Below, in pieces: positions 47,358-56,369 of a DNA stretch of 64,000 nt. Made by a program: the position numbers and the translations under genes. Under the pieces are notes generated by a model, which saw only the letters and a list, made by a program, of their open reading frames with translations, searched no databases and was not told the DNA's origin. This stretch comes from Acidiphilium multivorum AIU301 (GTDB lineage: Bacteria > Pseudomonadota > Alphaproteobacteria > Acetobacterales > Acetobacteraceae). Numbering within the stretch: the first letter of the stretch is position 1; every line of letters begins with the position of its first letter. Where the stretch lies: contig NC_015178.1 in assembly GCF_000202835.1 (NCBI RefSeq), positions 207,574-271,573 on the forward strand, written 5' to 3'.

Positions 47358-48295
47358 TGTGCCATCTCCCCGCCGCTCGCGGTGGCACGGGCTATCGCCA
47401 GATCGAGCAGTTCCGGGACCGCCTCCAGATACCAGTATGTTCGGGAAGGGCTGCTATGACCCAGATAGGTCGTCAGCCGGATCATCTCGCGCGCCGGATC
47501 CTTGCCGGTCCGGTACCAGTCGATCATCGTGCGCACGGCGAAGGTGTGGCGCAGATCGTGGATGCGTGGCCCTCGGCCATGCCGATGGTACTGCTGCTCG
47601 GATCGCAAGCCGATCTGCTGGCACGCCTGCGCGAAGTTGTAGCGGGCCGTGCAGTCGGTGAGCCGGGTCGCCTTGTCGGTTACGAACAGCGGCACCGCCG
47701 GATGACCGATCAGCCGATCGCGTTCGATGCGATAGTTGAGCAGTCGCTCGACGGTGCTGGGGTCGAGCGGCAGCAACCGCTCCTTGCCGTTCTTGCCCTG
47801 TCGGACGCGCAGCACACCATTATCGGCGTCGAGGTCGTTCCCATCGAGCGCGAGCGCCTCGCTGATGCGCAAGCCCGTGACCGCGATGAGCGCGAACAGT
47901 GTCGAGCAAGTCAGCCCGCGCAACCCGCAGATCGACGGCAGCGCCTTTGCGGCCGCGATAATCGAAGCGACCTCGGCATTGCTGTAGATATGCGGACGCG
48001 AGCGCATGACAGTGTCCGGCAACAGGCCCCGTGGTGGGGGTTCATGCGCCGGATCGAAGCTGCTCAGCCACTGCGCGAAGAGGCGCACGGCGGTAAGCCG
48101 CGCCGCTCGCGTCATGCCGTTGGCCTCGCCGAGCGTAGCGTGCCAACGCAGGAACAGCGCCGTGTCGATATGCGTCACACGCTCGCTGTCGGCGAACCGC
48201 GTGAAGCGGCGAAGGATGCGCTCGCTGGTGCTCAGGTCGTAGCCGAGGCGGCGCCGCACAGCCAGATAGCGGTCGAGTTGGAAGGTGAGGCTCAT
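47354..48295 (-). CDS. ritB: RIT tyrosine recombinase B (copy 2)
   Basis: 313 residues, identical to copy 1 (VTGLRISEALAL, HDLRHTFAVRT, RTYWYLE). Starts ATG 48295 (MSLTFQLDRYLAVRRRLG), overlapping ritA by 4 bp. The trio's identity between copies means the two loci can exchange proteins and sites freely. Confidence 0.9.
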   Translation of the reverse strand: MSLTFQLDRYLAVRRRLGYDLSTSERILRRFTRFADSERVTHIDTALFLRWHATLGEANGMTRAARLTAVRLFAQWLSSFDPAHEPPPRGLLPDTVMRSRPHIYSNAEVASIIAAAKALPSICGLRGLTCSTLFALIAVTGLRISEALALDGNDLDADNGVLRVRQGKNGKERLLPLDPSTVERLLNYRIERDRLIGHPAVPLFVTDKATRLTDCTARYNFAQACQQIGLRSEQQYHRHGRGPRIHDLRHTFAVRTMIDWYRTGKDPAREMIRLTTYLGHSSPSRTYWYLEAVPELLDLAIARATASGGEMAQ

Positions 48296-49503
48296 TGCGC
48301 GCCTCCCGCCACGGGCCAAGGCATTGCCACTGACCGCAGCCCATCGATGTCGAGACGGGCATATATCATCGTTGATGTGCGTGAGCGGTGCCGCAGCACA
48401 TCGCCCACCTCGTCGAGCGATGCACCCGAGTTCACTAACTGGGTGGCAAGGCTATGACGCAGCAGGTGCGATCCCACATAGGGCGTTACCGGCTTCTGGC
48501 CAGTCGCCTTCAGCGCATCCTTGAGAACGGCGTTGACGATCTGGCTGTCCTTGAACGGACGGTACGGCGCGCGATGGGTGACGAACATCGTGCGACAGGA
48601 CGCGGGTCCGCGTTCCTCGCGCAGATAGCGGCAGAGGGCCTCGCCAACCTCCGCGCTGATCGGCACGCGATCGTGGAGCTTCCCCTTGCCACGCACCAAG
48701 AGTTCGCCCGCGCGCCAGTCGATGTCGTCCAGCTGGATCGCGATGACCTCGGCAGCGCGCAAGCCGAGCCGGGCCATGATGAGCAGCATCGCATAGTCCC
48801 GAGCGCCGTGCCGGGGGCTGTCGCGCACGCAGGCGAGCACCGCCTCGACGCCCTCGGGCGACAGATGGCGCGGCAGTCGTGCGCCCCAGCGCTTCGCCGC
48901 CCTAGGCACGCTCAGCGCCAGATTGGTCGCTGTCGCGCCGCTGCCGAACAGATATTGCAGGAAGATACGAACATGCGTTGCCACCGTTTTGTCGCGACGC
49001 GCGCCTGCCAACACATGCTCGATGAAGCTGATCACGTCGGCAGGCCGCAACCGCCCCGGATCAACTATCGCATCACCAAAGCGATGATCGAGGAACCGGT
49101 TGGCGAACCGCAGCGTGTGATAGATCGTCCGCGGACTCAGGCCGCGATGCTTGACCAGATAGGTCTCGAAGTTCGCCAGCAGGGTCGCGCGCGCCTGCTG
49201 CGCCTCGGTCAACGGCACCGGCTGCGTGACGCCGATATCGAGCAGATGCTGCGCGAACCGGCGGGCCAACCTATACGGCCATACCGAGCCCGTCTTCTTG
49301 CGCGGCACCTTGCGTCCCAGATGCTCGGCCATGTCGAGCGTCAACGCCGAAGGACTGATGCCCTCGACATCCATCGCGTGCCCCACCTTCCGCAGGATCG
49401 ATTGGTAGGTCTTGACCGTGCCGGCGGTGTAATTCTCCGCCGCAAAGCTCTCGGCGAACGAGTCCAGATACGGCTCGATGCAGGTCTGCAAATATTGAGG
49501 CAT
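48292..49503 (-). CDS. ritA: RIT tyrosine recombinase A (copy 2)
   Basis: 403 residues, identical to copy 1, from ATG 49503 (MPQYLQTCIEPYL). The catalytic residues lie in RLGLRAAE, HLLRHSLAT and TMIYARLD. The element's ritA-side end is 118 bp upstream and abuts the N-part of ardC, so ardC's promoter may read into this operon. Confidence 0.9.
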   Translation of the reverse strand: MPQYLQTCIEPYLDSFAESFAAENYTAGTVKTYQSILRKVGHAMDVEGISPSALTLDMAEHLGRKVPRKKTGSVWPYRLARRFAQHLLDIGVTQPVPLTEAQQARATLLANFETYLVKHRGLSPRTIYHTLRFANRFLDHRFGDAIVDPGRLRPADVISFIEHVLAGARRDKTVATHVRIFLQYLFGSGATATNLALSVPRAAKRWGARLPRHLSPEGVEAVLACVRDSPRHGARDYAMLLIMARLGLRAAEVIAIQLDDIDWRAGELLVRGKGKLHDRVPISAEVGEALCRYLREERGPASCRTMFVTHRAPYRPFKDSQIVNAVLKDALKATGQKPVTPYVGSHLLRHSLATQLVNSGASLDEVGDVLRHRSRTSTMIYARLDIDGLRSVAMPWPVAGGAQ

Positions 49504-50244
49504 GATCGTCGTGCTCCATGTTGTTGGAGCGATGAAGATTATGCCGAATGGGATTGGTGCGATCATACCGCCAACCGCGCCCTGCCGAGCAGATGCGGCA
49601 TAATCCGGATCTCGGCATTATGCCCCAGTTCATGCAGCGCCGTGCTGTAAAATCGATCCGCCGTCTTGAATTGGTCGCGCTCCGGCATCGTGACCCGATC
49701 TTGCGCCAGGGTGTAAAAGGCCCGGTCGCCGGGCCGGTAGATGATCGGCACCCCGGAATTGCTCATGATCTGCTCGGCTGCGGCGTGCCGTTCCCATTCC
49801 GCCAGGGCGGGCCGGGCCTCGATCTTCGGCATGCCGGCGATCTGCTCGGCATTGAACACCACGGCCGAAAACACCCGCGGCCGTTCCAGCTCGACGCTGC
49901 GGTAAACCTGATTGCCTTCGGCATCCTTCACCGGCCGTCCCTGCTCGTCCTTCACCGGCACCCGGTCAAACTTCTTGAAATACTGGATCAGCGTGCCCTT
50001 TTCGCCCTTCATCACCTGGGCATCGAGGCTCTGCGCCTGCTTGTAGGTGGTCCAGCGCGGATCGCTGTAGCCCTTCATCTCGGCCACTGCCATCAGCCAG
50101 ATTGCGTTGCCGCCCTGGTAATCCTTGCCGGTGATCGCGTTGTAGGGAATGAACCGGAGGCCGCTGGGCTCCCACGGCTTCACCCAGGGTGCGGTGCCAT
50201 CCTCCAACTGCTTGACGATCGAGGCGGCAACCGTCTGGGCATAA

Positions 50245-50433
50245 TCACCGGCCATGGGTGGCCTCGTTGGTGTTCTCCACGTCCGCATTGGACTCCCAGG
50301 CATCCGCCTCATCGAGTGCCGTTTCCTCAACCAGTCCCAGCTGCTCGACCTCAGCCGGGTCGATCTCCACCATGACGCCCGGCCGCATCAGATCGGCCAG
50401 ATCGCGCGAGATGATTGGTGGCTTCGGGTCCAT
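50245..50433 (-). CDS. Small conserved-type ORF upstream of ardC
   Basis: A 62-residue acidic protein from ATG 50433 (MDPKPPIISRDLADLMRPGV, VEIDPAEVEQLGLVEET). It overlaps the ardC start by 11 bp, which implies co-translation. The family is not recognised. The acidic character would suit a DNA-mimic or a partner of ArdC, but that is a guess. Confidence 0.55.
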   Translation of the reverse strand: MDPKPPIISRDLADLMRPGVMVEIDPAEVEQLGLVEETALDEADAWESNADVENTNEATHGR

Positions 50434-50498
50434 CGCTGTCCTCCTTCTCAACGTGCTCTGTATCGTCCGGCGCAATCGGACGGCCCTACCTCGGCCCC

Positions 50499-50648
50499 CT
50501 ACCCTTCCCCGGCACGCGCGGGAGGGCTGCGCAAACCAACCTTGTTGCACAGGCCATCGGTCAGATCGGGCTCATAGGATATGTCCGGACCAGTGTTGCG
50601 GTGCGGCTCGGGATCTTCCGCCATCCCCACAAACCGAACCTGGGGCAT
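50499..50648 (-). pseudogene. Fic toxin remnant next to the second VbhA-like antitoxin
   Basis: Starts ATG 50648, sharing bases with the antitoxin stop (TAATG). It reads MPQVRFVGMAEDPEPHRNTG, then YEPDLTDGLCNKVGLRS, comparable to the start of the Fic at 15.1 kb (tyrosine, then DQQDVLRNRFGYRTHS). It ends after 49 codons with the unrelated tail PPARAGEG. No catalytic motif remains. Confidence 0.55.
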
Positions 50649-50851
50649 TAGCGCCCGGCCCGGATCGCGGCGATCATCCGGCGATCCAGGCCCGCCATGT
50701 CGATCTCACCCCGAATGCACCGCTCATTCACGGCCTCAAGCTCCGGGTGATGAACATAACCCTGGCGGTTATTCGCTGCATGGGCCTGCTCGATCGCGCG
50801 CCAGCGCTGCATCATCTCGGATTCCGAAATTTTGCTGACCAGCCGGTCCAT
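50648..50851 (-). CDS. VbhA-like antitoxin (orphan)
   Basis: 67 residues (MDRLVSKISESEMMQRWRAI, EQAHAANNRQGYVHHPELEA, VNERCIRGEIDMAG). It is paralogous to the protein at 15139-15348 in the RQGYVH...LEAxNxRxxRGExD core. Only a truncated Fic start follows. It may be kept for regulation or simply be decaying. The Tn3 transposon lies 39 bp upstream. Confidence 0.7.
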   Translation of the reverse strand: MDRLVSKISESEMMQRWRAIEQAHAANNRQGYVHHPELEAVNERCIRGEIDMAGLDRRMIAAIRAGR

Positions 50852-50922
50852 CCCGCGGCGCCTCTTTACTACCGGAAGTAGAGGTTAAGGGGGTCACCGC
50901 ACGATCTGTTCAAAATCGTACG

Positions 50923-53889
50923 CTAAGCGGCGCGGGGTATGAACGGAGCGCGAACATCGCGTAGCGGCCTGAAGCTGGCATTGGGATTGGCGGGATTCCA
51001 GACATAATCGCCGGTCAGAGCGATGTGTTCCCATCCGAGCGGCGCGACATGCGCCAGGAGATCATCGGGCACTGCCGTACCCTGGGCCCGCAGGTGCTGG
51101 ACGGCCTGGTCGAGATAGATGGTATTCCAGTGGACGATGGCGGCGGTGATGAGACTGAGCCCGGAGGCCCGGAAGCTCTGATTTTCGAAGGTGCGGTCGC
51201 GGATTTCACCCTGGCGATGGAAGAATACGGCGCGGCGCAGGGCATTGCTGGCCTCGCCCTTATTGAGCCCGGCATGACTGCGCTGGCGCAGAGCGGGATC
51301 GGACAGCCATTGCAGGGTGAACAGGGTGCGCTCGATCCGCCCCACAGCCCGTAACGCCCTGGACAGAGTGTTTCCTCCACCGGCGGCGGCCAGCTTCCGC
51401 AAGATGACGGAAGGCAGAACAGTGCCGGCATTGATGGATGCCTTTAACCGCATCAACTCCGGCCATTGCCCGAGGATGGCGGTGGTTTCGACGGCGTCGC
51501 CGATGAGCGGCACCAGCAGCGGCCAGGTGCCTGGCTTTTCTATCGTGTAGAGCTTGCGGTCCCGGAGATCCTTGATCCTGGGGGCAAACCTGTAACCCAG
51601 CAGATGGCAGAGACCGAAGACATGATCGGTCGCGCCGGCGGTATCGGTATAATGCTCGGCGATGCGCAGATCGGTCTGGTGGACATGATGCAGCAGCCCG
51701 TCGAGCACATAAGGCGCCTCGCTCATCGTCGCGGAGATGACGCGCGTGTGGAACGGTCCGTATTGACCGGAAACATGGGTGTAGATCACCGCGCCCGGCT
51801 CGATGCCGTATTTGGCGTTTACCGAGCCGCCGGCTCCGGCGCGGCCTGCGGCCCGGAAATATTGCCCGTCCGAAGACGAGCTTGTCCCATCATCCCAGAT
51901 TGCCGCCATGGGGTGTGCATGGTGCGCATTGATGATGGCGGCGCGGGCGGCGACATAATTGTCATCGCTGATGTGCCATTGGGCCACATTGACCAGGTGG
52001 TGATAGCTGAGACCGCGCGAGGCGTCCGCCATGCGGGCAAGGCCAAGATTGGTGCCGTCAGCGAGCACCGCTGCCAGCAGGGCCGCTTTGTCGGTGACGG
52101 GGTTACCGGTGCGCAGATGCACGAACCTGTCCGTGAACCCGGTCCAGGCATCGACCTCGCTCAAAACCTCGGTGATCCGCACCCGCGGCAGCATACTGTT
52201 CAGCCGCAGCGCCAGATCGCGAGCCGCGTCGGGCACGGTGGGCGGCGTGCGGGCGATAAAAAGTTTGCCGTCCTCAATCTCCACCCCGTCGAGGTCGCCC
52301 TGCGCGGCCCGGGCGGCCACGAAGGTCAGACGCTCGCGCAGCATCTCTGCCCGGCTTGCGACGTAACGATCGGGATCGGCCTCACCATCGATGCCGGTGG
52401 CCGCACCCGCCCCGGCCGGAAGCAGATAGGTCTCGAACGCCTGGTAATCGCGGCTGCCAGCGACCCAGATATTACTGCCCCGCAGCTTGTCGCGCAGCAC
52501 GGCCAGCACCGCTGTTTCATAGAGCCGCCGGTCGGCTGTGCCGCCGGCAAAAATCAATTTCCGCCACTGCGGCGGCAGGAACGTGGAGGGCGGCCGCTTG
52601 GGCAAGCTGCGGATCGCGCCACGGTTCAGGGCGCGGAGAAGTTCGATCGCGGCCAGAACGGGATCGTTCGGCATATTCGACCGGAAATCGAAGGCGGCCA
52701 GGAAGCGGGGGCTGAACCGGCGGAGCACCGTATATCGCTCGGCCGCCGTGACCAAAATATCCTGATCCGCCACATCGGCGACGGCGCCGATGATCGGCAG
52801 CACATCTTCGAGCTGGTTCATGCCGATCTCGCGCTCGATGGCGGTGATCCCATCTTCTCCGGCCTCCTTCGCCTGGCGAAGGGCGGCGATCGTCCGGCGG
52901 AACAGCAGTAGCGCCTTGGCGACATCGCGCCGCGTGGCCTGAAACCGACGCTCATCGCGGTTGCGCGCCCGGCTGAACAAAGTGCCGACATATTTCTCGA
53001 ACATGGCAAGCGTCGCGTCCGTCAGACGGGTTTCCAGGCTTGCGATCTGGGCAATGAGAATGGCTGTGCGCCGCGCCGGCTCCAGATCGGCGATGTGCTG
53101 CACGGTCATGAGCGCCCCCTCGTCGGTCAGCCGGACCAGGCGGGCAGCATGGATACGACCAGCCCGTGCGGGATCAATGCCCATGGCGCGGACATATTCG
53201 AGGCGATCGAGCAGGGAGACGATGTTGGAGGGAGCTGGTGATTCCGAATAATCCCGCAGCCAGGCAAAACGGGAGCGACGCAACTCGGGATCGACCGTCA
53301 GCAGCTCGGTCAGAGCACTGCGCTCCGCATCGGCCATCCCGGCTGCCAGCACCTCGAATGTTTTCTTGCGTGCTCGGACACGGGCGGCCAGTCCAATTCG
53401 CTCCAACACTGTCGCCGAGGGAAGCAATACCCGGCTTTCTCTCAGATGAACGAGCATAGCCTGGATGATGGGTTCGCCGCGATCTGTGGCCCAAGCCGTA
53501 TCCGCACCAGCATGTAGGCAGGCGCGCCAGTCATCGAGGCCAAAACTACGCAGACCAGTGAACTTTTGGAGCTCGACCAAATGCTCCCGACGGGTTTCAG
53601 CACGGCGCGCGTATTCCGCAAACAACAAAGGATCGACACCGATCTGTTCAGCAACAAAAGCCAGCGCCGGCGCCGGTGGATATTCCGATGGATCCAGAGT
53701 GCGGCCTGGGAAGCGGAGAACACAGAGTTGCACGGCAAAGCCGAGCCGGTTGCTTGCCCGGCGTCTGACCCTGACCATAGCGAGGTCAGCAGCATCCAGT
53801 ACGTAATGCCGGCTCATGGAGGCCATGTCCGTTGGAATTGAAAACAAACGGGCTCGTTGTTCAGCGGATAAAAGAACGCGGAGTGGCAT
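50923..53889 (-). CDS. tnpA: Tn3-family transposase TnpA
   Basis: 988 residues, full length for the family. The N-terminal DUF4158 domain covers about 1-170 (RRRASNRLGFAVQLCVLRFP). The catalytic C-terminal half has the conserved VTDKAALLAAVLADGTNLGL, the acidic-rich IWDDGTSSSSDGQ with one catalytic Asp, and RTLFTLQWLSDPALRQRSHA to the end. It makes cointegrates joined at the 38-bp ends. The stop is just inside the left inverted end. Confidence 0.95.
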   Translation of the reverse strand: MPLRVLLSAEQRARLFSIPTDMASMSRHYVLDAADLAMVRVRRRASNRLGFAVQLCVLRFPGRTLDPSEYPPAPALAFVAEQIGVDPLLFAEYARRAETRREHLVELQKFTGLRSFGLDDWRACLHAGADTAWATDRGEPIIQAMLVHLRESRVLLPSATVLERIGLAARVRARKKTFEVLAAGMADAERSALTELLTVDPELRRSRFAWLRDYSESPAPSNIVSLLDRLEYVRAMGIDPARAGRIHAARLVRLTDEGALMTVQHIADLEPARRTAILIAQIASLETRLTDATLAMFEKYVGTLFSRARNRDERRFQATRRDVAKALLLFRRTIAALRQAKEAGEDGITAIEREIGMNQLEDVLPIIGAVADVADQDILVTAAERYTVLRRFSPRFLAAFDFRSNMPNDPVLAAIELLRALNRGAIRSLPKRPPSTFLPPQWRKLIFAGGTADRRLYETAVLAVLRDKLRGSNIWVAGSRDYQAFETYLLPAGAGAATGIDGEADPDRYVASRAEMLRERLTFVAARAAQGDLDGVEIEDGKLFIARTPPTVPDAARDLALRLNSMLPRVRITEVLSEVDAWTGFTDRFVHLRTGNPVTDKAALLAAVLADGTNLGLARMADASRGLSYHHLVNVAQWHISDDNYVAARAAIINAHHAHPMAAIWDDGTSSSSDGQYFRAAGRAGAGGSVNAKYGIEPGAVIYTHVSGQYGPFHTRVISATMSEAPYVLDGLLHHVHQTDLRIAEHYTDTAGATDHVFGLCHLLGYRFAPRIKDLRDRKLYTIEKPGTWPLLVPLIGDAVETTAILGQWPELMRLKASINAGTVLPSVILRKLAAAGGGNTLSRALRAVGRIERTLFTLQWLSDPALRQRSHAGLNKGEASNALRRAVFFHRQGEIRDRTFENQSFRASGLSLITAAIVHWNTIYLDQAVQHLRAQGTAVPDDLLAHVAPLGWEHIALTGDYVWNPANPNASFRPLRDVRAPFIPRAA

Positions 53890-54062
53890 ATCGGGTTCCG
53901 GTTGATGAGAAAATTAGCGCCCACCGTGCGTCCGCAAGAGGATCGTTCAACGGACAGATGTAACGGCCTGGCACTGGTGGCTGTTTCCCTCGGCAACGGA
54001 TGGATCATTTAACTGGTACGATATCTTTTGCAATGAAGGGGGGTCATACGTTACAATTCCGC

Positions 54063-54644
54063 ATGGCCCACACCCTGATCGGTTACGCCCGCTGTTCAAC
54101 CGACCGGCAAGATCTCGCCGCGCAACGCGCCGAACTCGAACAGCTCGGGGTAAAGCCGGACCGCATCTATACGGACCATGGCCTCACAGGCACCAATCGT
54201 GCCCGCCCCGGGCTTGCTCAAGCCTTGGCGGCGGTGCGTAAAGGCGACACCCTGGTCGTGCCAAAACTCGACCGCCTTGCACGCTCCGTTCCAGATGCCC
54301 GTGCGATCGCCGATGAACTCATTACCCGCGGTGTCAAACTCGCGCTCGGCGCGGCCGTCTATGACCCAACCGACCCAATGGGGAAGATGTTCTTCAACAT
54401 TCTCGCCACCTTCGCAGAGTTTGAGGCCGACCTGATCCGGTTACGTACCAGAGAAGGCATGGCCATCGCTCGCGCCAAAGGAAAATTACGCGGCAAAAGG
54501 CCGACGCTATCCGAAAGACAACAAAAAGAACTGCGCCGCATGTACGACACTGGCAATTATTCCATCACTGATCTCGCAGACCTATTCTCCGTCTCCCGCC
54601 CAACCATCTATCGTACCCTCGCCAGGCAGCCCGCCAACGCTTAG
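54063..54644 (+). CDS. tnpR: Tn3 resolvase TnpR
   Basis: A 193-residue serine recombinase from ATG 54063 (MAHTLIGYARCSTDRQDLAA). Catalytic Ser12, the long E helix region (TFAEFEADLIRLRTREGM) and a C-terminal helix-turn-helix (ITDLADLFSVSRPTIYRTL) are present. It resolves cointegrates at a res site expected between 53890 and 54062. The frame is open to 54000, but that part would lie in the res region. Confidence 0.93.
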   Translation: MAHTLIGYARCSTDRQDLAAQRAELEQLGVKPDRIYTDHGLTGTNRARPGLAQALAAVRKGDTLVVPKLDRLARSVPDARAIADELITRGVKLALGAAVYDPTDPMGKMFFNILATFAEFEADLIRLRTREGMAIARAKGKLRGKRPTLSERQQKELRRMYDTGNYSITDLADLFSVSRPTIYRTLARQPANA

Positions 54645-54709
54645 CGTACGATTTTGAACAGATCGTGCGGTGACCCCTTAAGAAGAAGCGCAGCGAAGTT
54701 CAAGGAACC

Positions 54710-55120
54710 TCAAAGGTTCATTTCGGCGCGGCGAATGTCTGTCTTGGAAAAATCATCACCTTTGAACAGCAGCGCTGCCCGATAAGATTTGGCGGCGCCA
54801 TAGGCAAAGCAATCGCCTATATTCAAGGCGGCCGGATGCCGCCCCTTCCCGAAATCGGCATAAGCCTGGATTGCCAGATCATATTCACGCTCACCAAGAG
54901 AAATGACCTCGATCTCGAGCGCGCTCATAAAGCTCTTCACCTTTTGCCGGGCACCGTCCATCGAAAGGCCGAAGCTGCGGCAGAGCCCGGCCGTCGCCTC
55001 CCACATGGCAACCGGCGAGACGAGACGGGTGCGTTCCTGGGCCAGAAGATCCGCCAGCATGTCGGCATCCTCCTCGCCGGCGATCATCGCGATCAGGGCC
55101 GAGGCATCGATGAAGATCAT
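54710..55120 (-). CDS. vapC: VapC toxin (PIN-domain ribonuclease)
   Basis: A 136-residue PIN-domain protein (MIFIDASALIAMIAGEEDAD). The acidic active-site residues are Asp5, the Glu in MWEATAGL and the Asp in NIGDCFAYGAA, with a last acidic group in FKGDDFSKTD. VapC toxins cut tRNA or rRNA. It overlaps vapB by 4 bp. Confidence 0.92.
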   Translation of the reverse strand: MIFIDASALIAMIAGEEDADMLADLLAQERTRLVSPVAMWEATAGLCRSFGLSMDGARQKVKSFMSALEIEVISLGEREYDLAIQAYADFGKGRHPAALNIGDCFAYGAAKSYRAALLFKGDDFSKTDIRRAEMNL

Positions 55121-55359
55121 TCCCCCTCCCCCGACAGATCATCGAAAAACGCCTTGTCTGCCTTCAACCCTGTGGGCGGCGGCAGCGGATTGGCTTCGCG
55201 CCACTCACGCAGGCGCTCGCGCAAGGGCTTGGCTTCGCGGGTTCGGTCAAGCTCGGCCTGCACCGCAAGCCGCACGGCATCCTGTTTGGTTAAACCCCGC
55301 TCTTTCGCCAGTTTGGCGACAAGCTCGGCGGTCGCATCATCGCGGATATAAAGGGGCAT
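55117..55359 (-). CDS. vapB: VapB antitoxin
   Basis: An 80-residue antitoxin from ATG 55359 (MPLYIRDDATAELVAKLAKE). The N-terminal ribbon-helix-helix part (ERGLTKQDAVRLAVQAEL) and the toxin-binding tail (GLKADKAFFDDLSGEGE) resemble the Rv0623/VapB group. It is first gene of the pair. Confidence 0.88.
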   Translation of the reverse strand: MPLYIRDDATAELVAKLAKERGLTKQDAVRLAVQAELDRTREAKPLRERLREWREANPLPPPTGLKADKAFFDDLSGEGE

Positions 55360-55370
55360 GGGCGCCTCAA

Positions 55371-55400
55371 GATATTCAAATATCTGATTAAAGATATCTC
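55371..55400. promoter_or_regulatory. AT-rich palindromes upstream of vapB
   Basis: GATATTCAAATATC (55371-55384) and AGATATCT (55392-55399) form two neighbouring inverted repeats just upstream of the vapB start, followed by a further GATATT word. They are probably the VapBC autoregulatory operator overlapping the promoter. The stretch to 55551 has no gene. Confidence 0.55.
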
Positions 55401-55551
55401 GATATTCAGCCTGGAGCAAGGATATCCACCAGAACATCGCCTGCTCGACATATGCCTACGCCCCGGAATGGATTTCCTGGCTCCTCTCATTGCCAGTGCT
55501 ACCTTCACCGCCGAACGGCTTCCATGTGACCGAATGCCAGGAACTTGGCTT

Positions 55552-56073
55552 TTAGTTCCCACCCCCCACACCGAGTGACGCCGCGATATCGCTGATCGAG
55601 CGGAGCAGGACCAACGGATCGTCCCTGGATTGCTCAAAGCCGCGCCGCTGCCAGAATTCGGCGGCTTCCTTATCGACCGCGTTGACCATCAAGGCCCGAC
55701 CGCCAATAAGCGAAGCCGCCTGAACGCAGCGCTGAAGGGCGTGCTTCACAAGGCCTGTGCCGATGCCCAACCCCGCCCACCTGGTGTCGATCGCCAGTTG
55801 ACCGAGTAGCATGCATGGAACCGGATTGGGTGGCTGCCCTGTCCGGATCGAGCGGGGCAGAACTGTCGGCACGATAGCGGTGGGAGCAAGGCCGTAATAT
55901 CCAACAACACGACCAGCCTCATGCACAACGACGACGGCGGTAAAGCCCTTCTGCTGGTTGGAAAGCGCGCGCGATTTGAGCCAGTGATCGAGCGGCGATT
56001 TCCCGCAGGAGAACTCCGATACATCGTGAGCAGCGGTAAGTGGTTCAGGCTCCGACAGCGGCAAATAGCTCAC
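55552..56073 (-). CDS. tacT: TacT-type GNAT toxin
   Basis: A 173-residue GNAT protein starting at GTG 56073, which overlaps the antitoxin stop by 4 bp (GTGA). The start codes SYLPLSEPEPLTAAHDVSEF, then SCGKSPLDHWLKSRALSNQQ, the TacT/AtaT2 signature. The acetyl-CoA loop follows in LAIDTRWAGLGIGTGLVKHA. These toxins acetylate charged tRNA and stop translation. The frame opens 9 codons earlier, but the overlap decides the start. Confidence 0.9.
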   Translation of the reverse strand: MSYLPLSEPEPLTAAHDVSEFSCGKSPLDHWLKSRALSNQQKGFTAVVVVHEAGRVVGYYGLAPTAIVPTVLPRSIRTGQPPNPVPCMLLGQLAIDTRWAGLGIGTGLVKHALQRCVQAASLIGGRALMVNAVDKEAAEFWQRRGFEQSRDDPLVLLRSISDIAASLGVGGGN

Positions 56074-56369
56074 CGCTTGGCAACGTAACCGGGCTCCCAC
56101 GGCGCGGGTCGCTTCAGGACTTCCACCATCTCCGGCACCGGAGCGGCGGGACGCGCCAACACATCCATGAATTCGGCGAAGCCTTCCGCGCTCATCCGGA
56201 TCAAGCCCTGCTCCATCACAACCTCTTCTGCCGCACGCACAGCGGCGTCGCGTACGAAATCCGTGCGCGAACGCCCGCGCAAGCTCGCAGCGCGATCGAT
56301 CATTGCAACATCCGCCTCGGGCAAGCGCATCGAGATCGGGTATTCCTTGCGTTCAGCTACTGTGGCCAT
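56070..56369 (-). CDS. tacA: TacA-type antitoxin (DUF1778)
   Basis: A 99-residue antitoxin from ATG 56369 (MATVAERKEYPISMRLPEAD). The ribbon-helix-helix part (VAMIDRAASLRGRSRTDFVR) and the C-terminal toxin-binding segment (MSAEGFAEFMDVLARPAAPV) are typical of DUF1778. It is expected to repress the pair. Upstream bases 56370-56761 show no further gene. Confidence 0.9.
   Translation of the reverse strand: MATVAERKEYPISMRLPEADVAMIDRAASLRGRSRTDFVRDAAVRAAEEVVMEQGLIRMSAEGFAEFMDVLARPAAPVPEMVEVLKRPAPWEPGYVAKR

Larger units (their letters stand above)
46256..49620 (-). mobile_element. Recombinase-in-trio (RIT) element, copy 2
   Basis: The core 46282-49620 is 3,339 bp, the same length as copy 1, with ends TAATGCCG(A/C)GATCC. 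Its ritABC genes encode the same proteins. A palindromic tail (46256-46281) lies on the ritC side here, but on the ritA side in copy 1. Orientation is the same as ardC, opposite to the case in copy 1. TGCCCC follows the right end (49621-49626). The matching place at the left (46250-46255) reads TGGCCG. Confidence 0.9.
45823..50255 (-). pseudogene. ardC: ArdC antirestriction protein, split by RIT copy 2
   Basis: The N-part (50255 to about 49621) begins MAGDYAQTVAASIVKQLEDG and includes the ssDNA-binding domain (GGNAIWLMAVAEMKGY, KGEKGTLIQYFKKF), then FYSTALHELGH of the zincin-like site. The C-part (46255 to 45823) resumes HATGHPSRLNRPDLGTPFG and ends RRATAGR. The two join at HELGH|ATGH, giving about 285 residues, normal for ArdC. 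ArdC shields incoming plasmid DNA from restriction. The insertion hits the middle of the HELGH(x)H zinc motif. Confidence 0.9.
50890..54677. mobile_element. Complete Tn3-family transposon
   Basis: 3,788 bp. The inverted ends are perfect over 38 bp (GGGGTCACCGCACGATC at the start, GTACGCTAAG at the inner side). A 5-bp duplication TTAAG lies at 50885-50889 and 54678-54682. It holds only tnpA and a divergent tnpR with a roughly 170-bp gap for the res site. No cargo gene is present. All parts needed for transposition and resolution are there. Confidence 0.95.

Noticed and set aside
51466..52911. 481-codon plus-strand frame inside tnpA
   Set aside because: Antisense shadow of the Tn3 transposase gene.
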